Below, one piece after another: positions 1-6,754 of a DNA stretch of 9,389 bases. Position 1 is the first letter of the stretch. Each line of letters starts with the position of its first letter. Position numbers and translations under genes: made by a program. The DNA comes from Nitrospirales bacterium. Its GTDB lineage: Bacteria > Nitrospirota > Nitrospiria > Nitrospirales > UBA8639. The notes below the pieces were generated by a model. It was not told the origin of the DNA, did not search any database, and saw nothing but the letters and a program-made list of their open reading frames with translations. The stretch covers positions 1 to 9,389 of the forward strand of contig BQIY01000056.1 of the NCBI GenBank assembly GCA_021604265.1, written 5' to 3'.

Positions 1-27
1 TATTAATCTTGCCAAAAGAACGTCCGA

Positions 28-70
28 GAAACAGAACTGGAAAGCTGCTAAACGGCAGCTCTGGTTTCTA
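28..70 (+). terminator. terminator-like hairpin upstream of the operon
   Basis: The perfect inverted repeat AGCTGC (43-48) / GCAGCT (55-60) encloses a six-base loop. An outer, imperfect stem can form between GAAACAG (28-34) and CTGGTTTC (61-68), with one bulged G. The 3' side runs into a moderately T-rich stretch (CTGGTTTCTATT). This suits a rho-independent terminator for a gene ending to the left of the window. The T tract is interrupted, so it could also be a leader hairpin of the operon that follows. No coding sequence is recognisable in positions 1-134. Confidence 0.35.
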
Positions 71-120
71 TTGCGAACAAAAATGCTCGAAGGTCCCGTA
101 AGGATAAACAGCCTTGAGTC

Positions 121-126
121 GAGGGA
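121..126 (+). promoter_or_regulatory. ribosome-binding site deciding the start at 135
   Basis: GAGGGA lies 8 nt before the ATG at 135, which is ideal Shine-Dalgarno spacing. The competing downstream ATG at 228 would give a more usual signal peptide, but its nearest purine-rich motif (GGGAG, 205-209) is 18 nt away. The sequence signal therefore favours 135. Confidence 0.5.
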
Positions 127-134
127 AAATTTAC

Positions 135-1907
135 ATGCCGGTCAGCGGGGTCATTCGGGTGGCTACTATCTTGAGGTCAGTTTGCGCGGGCAAAAGACGC
201 GTGCGGGAGTCTATTGTATCGAATGGGATGGCCTTTCACATTCATATTCCCAAAATCCTGTTCGTTGTGGTCGTGCTAGCCCTCATGGGCTCGGGATGTG
301 CCGTCATGCCCGCTCCACTCACCCAGGAAGAAATTCAACAGCGAGTCCAGGAGGATTTGGCCCAACTTACGCAATTCCAGGAACCCGTGGGTCGTCCCAT
401 CTCACTTTTTGAAGCGATGGCGCGGGCGTTGAAATATAATTTAGAAACACGGGTCCAGGGATTAAAGGAAATGGTCACGCATCGGCAATTGGACCTGGCG
501 CATTACGATATGTTGCCAAAAGTGGTGGCCGATGCGGCCTATAATGGACGCAGTAACTTTGCGGGAGCGAGCAGCCAGTCCTTAGAAACAGGCCAACAAT
601 CACTCGTGTCCTCCACTTCATCTGATAAGAATATTTACACATCGAATTTGACGTTGAGCTGGGATGTCCTGGATTTCGGTCTGTCCTATGTACGGGCTAA
701 ACAAGCCGCTGACGATGTGCTCATTGCGGAAGAAGATAAACGTCGTATTGCCAATCGGGTAATCCAGGATGTCCGATCCGCCTTTTGGAAGGCCGTGGGA
801 GCGGAGCGGGCGTTAGGTCGGCTGGCTTTCCTTCAGGATTGGGTTACGCAAGCGCTGGGTGAAGCGCATGTGATCCGGGAACGCGCATTGGCGGATCCGC
901 TGACCTCCCTGCAATATGAACGAGAGCTCTTGAGCGCCCAACGGGAAATTCAACAACTCTATCAGGAATTATCGTTATCAAGAATTCATCTTGCCGAACT
1001 CATGAACCTGAACCCTGGTGAGCCCTATGAACTGGCTGTGCCGGAACATCCGCCCCTCGTGTCGAAAGTCGAGGAGAAACTGGAAGATTTGGAATACCGG
1101 GCACTCGTGAATCGTCCGGAACTGCGAAAAGTCGATTATCAAAAACGGATTAACGCCAAGGAAACCAAAGCCGCCATCCTGGAATTGCTCCCAAACCTGA
1201 ATGTGTATTTTGGCGGTAATTATGATAGCAACAATTTCCTGTTTCATAATAATTGGCTGAATTACGGGGCCAAAGTTAGCTGGAATCTGTTGAATGTGTT
1301 CCGGCATCCTGTTCGTTTGCAGGTGATCGACGCACAGGAAAAGGTGCTGGACATGCAAAGTCTGGCCTTGACGATGGCTCTGATGAGTCAGGTCCATGTG
1401 TCGGTGGCGCAATATCATGCGGCGATGAAGGACGTTGCCACGGGGAAACGCTATTTTGACACACAAATGGCCATTGCCGACCAAGTCCAACATGCCTGGT
1501 CGCTTAACCGGCTGAGTGAACATCTGGTCATCCGGGAAAAAATGCAAGGTCTGGTGGCCGAATTACGGTATGAATCGGCCCTGGCTAAGTTAGAAATTGC
1601 CTATGCCAATGTGTTAGCGGCGATTGGCGAGGACCCCTTCCCGACGGATATCACTGGCGACGGGGTTGAAGAATTGGCCGTGGCCTTAAAAGAACGTTGG
1701 GAATGGCTGGAACGTCCCGAGGTCTTCGCTCGTCTTGATCAATCTGAAACTCAACCTGAAAAGACAAACACTCAGCTCCAAGGGACTGACATTCAACTCC
1801 AAGAGACGGTCGCTCAAGCCCAAGAAATTGTCGACCAGTCTCAGGGAACTAACTTTCCATCCTCAAAAACTGACACTCAACCCCAAGAGACAATTACTCA
1901 ACCTTAG
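135..1907 (+). CDS. TolC-family outer-membrane efflux protein, probable lipoprotein
   Basis: This is an outer-membrane factor: family members trimerise into a beta-barrel plus a periplasmic alpha-barrel that opens an exit duct. With the ATG at 135 it is 590 residues. A hydrophobic stretch (IPKILFVVVVLALMGSGC) ends at Cys55, a non-canonical but plausible lipobox, so it is probably lipid-anchored. Two OEP repeats follow. The first starts near residue 90 (SLFEAMARALKYNLETR) and includes LSWDVLDFGLSYVRAKQ near 174. The second includes the typical NRPELRKVDYQKRINAKE near 326 and LLPNLNVYFGG near 353. Residues 539-590 are a Q/T-rich tail made of a seven-residue tandem repeat, which is not part of the family core. 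A start at ATG 228 would remove 31 residues and leave a normal 24-residue signal peptide; only the start is uncertain. It is the first gene of the operon, and its stop overlaps the ribosome-binding site of the next gene. Confidence 0.9.
   Translation: MPVSGVIRVATILRSVCAGKRRVRESIVSNGMAFHIHIPKILFVVVVLALMGSGCAVMPAPLTQEEIQQRVQEDLAQLTQFQEPVGRPISLFEAMARALKYNLETRVQGLKEMVTHRQLDLAHYDMLPKVVADAAYNGRSNFAGASSQSLETGQQSLVSSTSSDKNIYTSNLTLSWDVLDFGLSYVRAKQAADDVLIAEEDKRRIANRVIQDVRSAFWKAVGAERALGRLAFLQDWVTQALGEAHVIRERALADPLTSLQYERELLSAQREIQQLYQELSLSRIHLAELMNLNPGEPYELAVPEHPPLVSKVEEKLEDLEYRALVNRPELRKVDYQKRINAKETKAAILELLPNLNVYFGGNYDSNNFLFHNNWLNYGAKVSWNLLNVFRHPVRLQVIDAQEKVLDMQSLALTMALMSQVHVSVAQYHAAMKDVATGKRYFDTQMAIADQVQHAWSLNRLSEHLVIREKMQGLVAELRYESALAKLEIAYANVLAAIGEDPFPTDITGDGVEELAVALKERWEWLERPEVFARLDQSETQPEKTNTQLQGTDIQLQETVAQAQEIVDQSQGTNFPSSKTDTQPQETITQP
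1749..1904 (+). repeat. in-frame 21-bp tandem repeat, 7.4 copies
   Basis: Seven consecutive 21-bp units start at 1749, 1770, 1791, 1812, 1833, 1854 and 1875, followed by nine bases of an eighth that run into the stop codon. The approximate unit is ACTCAACTCCAAGAGACTGAC. Each unit encodes seven residues of the pattern x-Q-x-Q-(E/G/K)-T-x, for example TQLQGTD, IQLQETV, DQSQGTN and TQPQETI. The copies have diverged; the sixth (FPSSKTD) is the most altered. The array forms the C-terminal tail of the outer-membrane factor, expected on the periplasmic side. It looks like a minisatellite that expanded in frame. Its length may vary between strains. Confidence 0.9.
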
Positions 1908-1921
1908 GAGAGAGCCAACCC

Positions 1922-2779
1922 ATGGTATATCGACATCCTTTCTACATTGTGTGTTTGGTTCTGAGTCTGACCATGCTGCCTTCAGCCGTCGGCCTGGCCA
2001 AAGAGGAGGGGCGCAACAGTCTGCCCTCCTCGGATCTTCAGGCGATTCGGGGCATCGTGAAGCCTGTTGTCGAGGCCGTGATTGCCAGTGAAATTCAGGC
2101 GTTGGTGAGGAGAATGCCATTTCGGGACGGGGACGGATTTAAAAAGGGAGATCTCCTTGTTGAATTTGAATGTGCCAAATACCGGGCGGAATTGTCGGCG
2201 GCCCAAGCTGATTTGGAAGCACGGCAAAAGACCGTCATTAATAACGAGGAACTTGCCTCGCTTCATGGAATCGGCCGGTTGGAAGTTGACATTTCTCAAG
2301 CCGAATTAAAAAAATCCCAGGCGGTTCTTACGAGGGCACAAGTGATTATCCAAGGGTGTCGGATTCCTGCACCCTTTGCCGGACAAGTAGTCAAGACCCT
2401 CGTGCATCCCTATGAAAGTGTGAATCCATACGATGATCTGGTGAGTATTGTCAGTAATCAGGATCTGGATATCGAGTTGATTCTCCCATCCTCTTCGCTG
2501 CGGTGGATCACGAAGAAACAGTCATTTTCATTTAGTCTTGACGAGACTCAAGAGGCCTATCCGGCAGAAGTGGTAGAAATTGGGGCTCGTGTGGATCCTG
2601 TGAGTCAAACGGTTCGGGTCTTCGGCCGGTTTCGCCAACACCCCACCGGAGTCTTAGCCGGCATGAGTGGAAACGCCAAATTCCCGGAGGGCACGTTTCC
2701 CAACACATCAACATCTAAGCCACGGGTAAAATCTTTAACCTCACCAACATCCACAATGAAACAGACTGTCAAACATTAG
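1922..2779 (+). CDS. secreted HlyD/RND-type periplasmic adaptor (membrane-fusion protein)
   Basis: This is a 285-residue periplasmic adaptor, likely linking the outer-membrane factor to an inner-membrane partner. The N-terminus is a Sec signal peptide with a hydrophobic core at 7-20 and probable cleavage after VGLA26; no lipobox cysteine is seen. A lipoyl half-motif (about 42-82, with DGDGFKKGDLLVEFE) leads into a short alpha-hairpin (83-142). The second lipoyl half follows (CRIPAPFAGQVVKTLVHPYE, from about 146), then a beta-barrel region (about 181-253, with GARVDPVSQTVRVFGRF). The last 30 residues are polar, rich in S, T and K. At 285 residues it is short for the family and lacks an obvious membrane-proximal domain, so other adaptors may complete the assembly. 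AGGAG at 1906-1910 overlaps the preceding TAG and precedes this ATG by 11 nt, so translation is probably coupled to the upstream gene. Confidence 0.88.
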   Translation: MVYRHPFYIVCLVLSLTMLPSAVGLAKEEGRNSLPSSDLQAIRGIVKPVVEAVIASEIQALVRRMPFRDGDGFKKGDLLVEFECAKYRAELSAAQADLEARQKTVINNEELASLHGIGRLEVDISQAELKKSQAVLTRAQVIIQGCRIPAPFAGQVVKTLVHPYESVNPYDDLVSIVSNQDLDIELILPSSSLRWITKKQSFSFSLDETQEAYPAEVVEIGARVDPVSQTVRVFGRFRQHPTGVLAGMSGNAKFPEGTFPNTSTSKPRVKSLTSPTSTMKQTVKH

Positions 2780-2780
2780 C

Positions 2781-2820
2781 TCCTCCCCCGGTTCAACCTC
2801 TCTGTTGATCCAAAGGAGGG
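2781..2820 (+). promoter_or_regulatory. RNA hairpin predicted to mask the ribosome-binding site of the next gene
   Basis: Two nested stems fill almost the whole gap between genes. The inner stem pairs GGTTCAAC (2790-2797) with GTTGATCC (2804-2811), with one T/T mismatch and loop CTCTCT. The outer stem pairs TCCTCC (2781-2786) with GGAGGG (2815-2820); five pairs are Watson-Crick and one is G-U. A symmetric CCC/AAA internal loop joins them. The outer 3' arm is the Shine-Dalgarno sequence of the gene at 2823. The structure starts 2 nt after the previous stop, so ribosomes ending there would disturb it. There is no T run, so a terminator is unlikely. The pairing is seen in the sequence; control of translation is inferred. 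Confidence 0.5.
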
Positions 2821-2822
2821 AA

Positions 2823-4274
2823 ATGAGCGTGGTGCAAACAGCAACCCAGACAGAGTTTTCTACGCGAGTGGTTGGGAATGACTTTAGGCGTTCCTCGGGC
2901 CTGCCAGGCAGTTCTTCCAGCGCTCCCAACGCCAAATCCGAAAATAATTCAAGCATTTTACTGGCCCTTCTCCAACTGGAAAGTCAGGTTCGCAAGGCGC
3001 AAACGGTTAAAGAACTCTGTTTTCTTCTGGCCAATGAGACCCGGCGTCTCGTGGACTTTCGACAGGCCTGTATCTTCTCCATCACGCCCAAGGGGCGAGT
3101 GCGGGGAAGAGTGGAAGCGGTGTCCAGTGTGACGGTCGTTGACCGCAATGCGCCAATGATCACTTGGATTGAACGCGTCATTTCAGAGTTATGGGAACAA
3201 GGCAGCCTCAAAGACCCCGGTCCACTTTCCTCCACTCAGTGTTCGACAGATTTACAACCTGATTGGAAGTCCTTTGCGTTTCCTCATGTCCTATGGTGTC
3301 CATTGATTGCTGCGGATCAGCAGGTGATCGGTGGCTTGTGGTTGACCAGGGAGACACCTTGGCAAGATGGAGAAGTGCAATTAATCCGGCGGTTCTCTGA
3401 AACCGTGTCTCATGCCTGGCAGGCGCTCGGGGGCACGAAACGGAGAGTGAAAAACTGGAAGATTCTCACGAATTGGATATGGGGAGTTCTTGTGGTGGTG
3501 ATGGCCGCAATGTGGCTGCCCGTTCGATTGTCCACGCTGGCTCCGGTGGAAGTGGTGCCGCGGAATCCGTCAGTGGTGACTGCACCCTTGGATGGGGTGC
3601 TGGGAGAAATCCTTGTCCACCCGAATACCCTTGTTCAGGCGGGGCAAACCCTTTTTCGCTATGAGGACACCAAATTCCGGAATCAATTTGAAGTGGCGGA
3701 AAAAAATCTGTCCGTCACCTGGATGGAGTATCGCAAAGTGTCGCAGGGGGCATTTACCGACTATGACACCGGTGCCGGTATGCCCGTGCAAGCCTCGGAG
3801 GTCCGGCTGAAAGAAGCCGAACGGGATTACGCCTGGGACATGCTACAACAGGTGGAAGTGAAGGCCTCTCGAACGGGCATTGTGATTTTCACCGATAAAT
3901 CCGAATGGACTGGCAAGCCGGTTGTGGTTGGGGAACGCATTATGGAGGTGGCAGATCCCCAAGAGTTTGAATTGAAAATCGATCTGCCGGTGGCCGACGC
4001 CATCGTGTTACGGGAAGGCGCCGAGGTTGAAGTGTTTTTGAATGCCAATCCCTTACAAGCGATTTCTGCCCAATTAGTGCATGCCAGTTACCATGCGAGT
4101 ATTCTCCCGACCAATGCCCTGGCCTATCAGGTGGAAGCCGAGTTCACGGACCCGCCTGAAGATATTCGAATAGGCTGGCAAGGCACCGCCAAAATCTATG
4201 GGGAACCGGTCACCCTCTTTTTCTATCTCTTCCGGCGCCCACTCGGAATTCTTCGACAAACGTTAGGTTTCTAA
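2823..4274 (+). CDS. inner-membrane HlyD-type adaptor with an N-terminal cytoplasmic GAF-like domain
   Basis: This 483-residue fusion would cross the inner membrane once. A polar, serine-rich leader (1-43) is followed by a GAF-like domain (about 44-198), seen in a predicted helix with QVRKAQTVKELCFLLANET, a core strand QACIFSITPKGRVRG, and VLWCPLIAADQQVIGGLWLTR. A membrane segment (about 214-233, IWGVLVVVMAAMWLPV) leads to the periplasmic part. That part holds lipoyl half 1 (about 250-282, TAPLDGVLGEILVHPNTLVQAGQ), a short hairpin (283-345), lipoyl half 2 (from about 345, EVKASRTGIVIF) and a beta-barrel (about 380-460). The C-terminus is amphipathic (YLFRRPLGILRQTLG). GAF domains usually bind small ligands or mediate dimerisation; no ligand can be named here. 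AGGAGG (2814-2819) is only 3 nt from ATG 2823 but 9 nt from GTG 2829, so the true start may be that GTG, two codons later. The stop overlaps the next start by 1 nt. Confidence 0.85.
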   Translation: MSVVQTATQTEFSTRVVGNDFRRSSGLPGSSSSAPNAKSENNSSILLALLQLESQVRKAQTVKELCFLLANETRRLVDFRQACIFSITPKGRVRGRVEAVSSVTVVDRNAPMITWIERVISELWEQGSLKDPGPLSSTQCSTDLQPDWKSFAFPHVLWCPLIAADQQVIGGLWLTRETPWQDGEVQLIRRFSETVSHAWQALGGTKRRVKNWKILTNWIWGVLVVVMAAMWLPVRLSTLAPVEVVPRNPSVVTAPLDGVLGEILVHPNTLVQAGQTLFRYEDTKFRNQFEVAEKNLSVTWMEYRKVSQGAFTDYDTGAGMPVQASEVRLKEAERDYAWDMLQQVEVKASRTGIVIFTDKSEWTGKPVVVGERIMEVADPQEFELKIDLPVADAIVLREGAEVEVFLNANPLQAISAQLVHASYHASILPTNALAYQVEAEFTDPPEDIRIGWQGTAKIYGEPVTLFFYLFRRPLGILRQTLGF

Positions 4275-6403
4275 TGGGTCAGCCAAAGCCTCAAGAAGAC
4301 TGTCCTCTTCCACCATTGCGCGAAGATCTTCAGATCTTGTCCGGTACTCCAACGCCTGACGGCGTCCCTACCTGGACGATTGTGGACAGGGTTCGGAATC
4401 AATTTTTTCAAATTGAATGGTCTGCCTTTCAGCTTCTGTCGCAATGGCACGTTGGAACCGTCGAGGGACTGGTGAATTCGGTGACCCGAACGACTTCCGC
4501 CAAGGTCTCAACCAGTGATGTGACGGAGTTGGTCCAGTTTCTCTATCGGAACAATTTAACCCGTGATGCCGTAGCCGGTGGAAGTCAGGGGTTCTTAGGG
4601 CAGGCCGAACGGGCGAAACAACATTGGCTGTTGAGAGTACTCCACAACTATCTGTTTTTCAGAATTCCCTTATGCAATCCCGACCGGTTCTTGCGCAAAA
4701 CGCTTCCTTTCGTCACGCCGCTGTTTAGTCGATGGGCCTTATGGTGTGTGTTTATCCTGGGTGCGATCGGGTGTATGGGAGTCGTGCGGCAGTGGGAATC
4801 GTTTGCCAATATTTTTTTATACTTTTTTACGTTTCAAGGAATGACCGGTTATATCATCGGGTTGGTCGCCATTAAGATTGTGCATGAACTTGGGCATGCC
4901 TATACCGCCGTTCGGTATGGGTGCCGGGTCCCGACGATGGGCATCGGATTTCTCATTATGGTTCCTGTCCTCTATACGGACACGACCGATTCCTGGCGGC
5001 TTACAGTCCGAAGGCAACGCGCGGCCATTGCCGCTGCGGGAATGGTAATTGAACTCAGTGTGGCCATGCTTGCAACATTTTTTTGGAATTTCTGTCCTGA
5101 TGGAATTCTCAAAAGCATGCTCTTTGTGTTGGCGACGACCAGTTGGGTGACGGGTCTGCTGATCAATTTGAATCCGCTGCTCCGGTTTGATGGCTACTAT
5201 GTCCTGTCCGATTGGCTGGGTGTCCCGAATTTGCAATCACGAGCCTTCGAGTTTGGTCGTTGGAAATTACGGGAATGGTTGTTTGCCTGGGGGGATGCTC
5301 CTCCTGAACACATGCCGTCTCAACGGCAAACTGTGCTGATCCTCTATGCATGGGCGGTGTGGGTCTATCGGGCCGTCGTGTTTTTAGGAATTGCAGTCCT
5401 GGTGTATTACTTTTTTTTCAAGGTTTTGGGCGTCATCCTCTTTTTCGTGGAAATAGGCTGGTTTCTGGCATGGCCGGTCTATGAGGAACTACAGGTCTGG
5501 TGGACACGTCGGGCGGCGGTGATCAAATCCTGGCGTGGTCGTGGGGTCGGAGTCGCATTGACCGGATGTCTGCTGATGAGCGTGATGCCGTTGGATACGA
5601 CGGTGGAGATTCCGGCGACTCTTGAAGCTCCGGAACGCACGACTCTGTTCCCGCCGGCTCCAGCAATGGTGGTGGAGGTGTTGGTTGAGGAGGGTGACCG
5701 GGTCGAACAAGGGCAGACCATTTTGATTTTGCAGTCGGCACAAGTGGAACATCAGATTGAGATTATTGGACATCGCATTGCGGCGTTAGAATTTCGCGTG
5801 GAACGAGAAGTCGCGTACCAGGATGATCGGGATGATCATCTGGTGATTTGGGAGATGTTGTTGGGAGAACGAAAGGCATTGGCGGGCCTGGTCACGCTTC
5901 GAGGGCAATTGATTTTGCGTGCTCCGTTCCCGGGAATGGTCACGGATCTGGCGCCTTCACTCCATCCAGGACTGTGGGTGAATAGCGAAATGGCGGTTGC
6001 CCATATGATTGGTGAACATCCATCCGTGATGGTGGCCCTCGCCACGGAAAAGCAAAAGACCCGGCTCTCGGTGGGGAATGCAGGATGGTTTTATCCGGAC
6101 GACCCGACTCGACCTGCCCGACCGGGGCAGCTTCGTGACCTTCGCCATGTGGACGAATCGGAAATGTCCTTACCCTATTTAGCTTCCACGTATTCCGGAG
6201 ATATTCCGGTGCGCCAGGATACCCACGGGAAATTGATCCCTGAACACTCCGTATATCGGGTGGAACTGGATGTGATGGACAAGGAGCCATCCTGGGATCA
6301 GGTCGTGCGAGGGGTGGTGCATGTGGAGGGAATTGGTCAAAGTTTTATAGGTCATTTGTGGGCACGAGCGGCCTCCATCCTCATTCGTGAAAGCGGGGTT
6401 TGA
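4274..6403 (+). CDS. PqqD-like / M50 site-2 metalloprotease / lipoyl-HlyD fusion membrane protein
   Basis: This 709-residue polytopic protein resembles those annotated as putative peptide zinc metalloproteases. Residues about 15-96 look like a PqqD-type (RiPP recognition element-like) winged-helix fold: LREDLQILSG, a strand ending NQFFQIEWSAFQLL, then EGLVNSV and DVTELVQFLYRNNL. Membrane segments lie near 152-173 and 178-200 and continue to about 300, 351-396 and 425-440. The zinc motif HELGH is at 204-208 inside a membrane helix, and NPLLRFDG at 300-307 supplies the third ligand, Asp306. The M50 catalytic set is thus intact. The periplasmic C-terminal part has two lipoyl halves (about 444-490, VVEVLVEEGDRVEQGQTILI; about 547-595, LRAPFPGMVTDLAPSLHPG) around a short hairpin, then a barrel-like region and an amphipathic end. 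The ATG overlaps the previous TAA (TAATG), with only weak TAGG before it, so translational coupling is likely. No ATPase partner is in the window. Substrate and proteolytic activity are inferred. Confidence 0.88.
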   Translation: MGQPKPQEDCPLPPLREDLQILSGTPTPDGVPTWTIVDRVRNQFFQIEWSAFQLLSQWHVGTVEGLVNSVTRTTSAKVSTSDVTELVQFLYRNNLTRDAVAGGSQGFLGQAERAKQHWLLRVLHNYLFFRIPLCNPDRFLRKTLPFVTPLFSRWALWCVFILGAIGCMGVVRQWESFANIFLYFFTFQGMTGYIIGLVAIKIVHELGHAYTAVRYGCRVPTMGIGFLIMVPVLYTDTTDSWRLTVRRQRAAIAAAGMVIELSVAMLATFFWNFCPDGILKSMLFVLATTSWVTGLLINLNPLLRFDGYYVLSDWLGVPNLQSRAFEFGRWKLREWLFAWGDAPPEHMPSQRQTVLILYAWAVWVYRAVVFLGIAVLVYYFFFKVLGVILFFVEIGWFLAWPVYEELQVWWTRRAAVIKSWRGRGVGVALTGCLLMSVMPLDTTVEIPATLEAPERTTLFPPAPAMVVEVLVEEGDRVEQGQTILILQSAQVEHQIEIIGHRIAALEFRVEREVAYQDDRDDHLVIWEMLLGERKALAGLVTLRGQLILRAPFPGMVTDLAPSLHPGLWVNSEMAVAHMIGEHPSVMVALATEKQKTRLSVGNAGWFYPDDPTRPARPGQLRDLRHVDESEMSLPYLASTYSGDIPVRQDTHGKLIPEHSVYRVELDVMDKEPSWDQVVRGVVHVEGIGQSFIGHLWARAASILIRESGV

Positions 6404-6754
6404 TTTTCAGAAGGAAATGTGGAGTTTGAGAGCCTTAAAGGCAGTTCACAATTTCTTTCATTAAAACAAAATAGTCCAGACTTCTGCCTCCAACCTTCTC
6501 CTCTAAAATTCCAATCACCACCAGAATCTATACAGCAATCATAATGCTCATCAACGTCCACCAACATTCAGGAAGCGGAAAGTAACCCCCTCAAACTTTT
6601 CTTAATCCGCATCAAGAGTATTTCCCTAAGATCCGACAAATGATATGAGAGCCCCTTCTTTTGAGGGGCTTCCTTTGTGGTCGATAATCCCTAGGAATAC
6701 AAAGGATTTTTGAACAATTTGTGACCTGAAATTATTTGTCTTCGCATTTCTTTC
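6404..6754. other. intergenic region between the two gene groups
   Basis: No reading frame here has a plausible start, ribosome-binding site and protein-like composition on either strand. The first 240 bases carry only a weak GCCT/AGGC hairpin (about 6433-6442). The terminator-like hairpin at 6650-6670 is the one clear structure. The last 85 bases are AT-rich and must hold the promoter of the LEPR-XLL gene if the terminator works. The best hexamers found (TTGAAC at 6710, TATTTG at 6733, 17-nt spacer) are too poor to call. Confidence 0.6.
6650..6676 (+). terminator. rho-independent terminator-like hairpin
   Basis: AGCCCCT (6650-6656) pairs perfectly with AGGGGCT (6664-6670). The loop is TCTTTTG, which can close by one further T-G pair. 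The sequence TCCTTTG follows, giving a short, imperfect T tract. It probably ends the four-gene operon, leaving an untranslated tail of about 250 nt after the stop at 6403, and separates it from the LEPR-XLL gene. The G+C-rich stem is convincing; the weak T tract lowers confidence. Confidence 0.6.

Noticed and set aside
71..108. Possible promoter (TTGCGA with GATAAA) before the first gene
   Set aside because: The spacer is about 26 nt, far from the usual 16-18, so the pair does not form a convincing promoter.
71..412. 113-codon open frame overlapping the start of the TolC-family gene
   Set aside because: It has no ribosome-binding site, its composition is G/R/S/H-rich and low-similarity, and it lies in another frame of a clearly real gene.
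978..1547. Minus-strand open frame of 189 codons inside the TolC-family gene
   Set aside because: Antisense shadow with many H, Q and F residues and no domain-like pattern. The + strand frame has recognisable family motifs throughout.
4817..5236. Minus-strand open frame of 139 codons opposite the M50 active-site region
   Set aside because: It mirrors the conserved HELGH region and reads as polar, charged sequence without a start signal.
6710..6738. Possible sigma-70 promoter TTGAAC-17-TATTTG before the LEPR-XLL gene
   Set aside because: Only four of six and three of six consensus matches in an AT-rich stretch, where such hits are common by chance.
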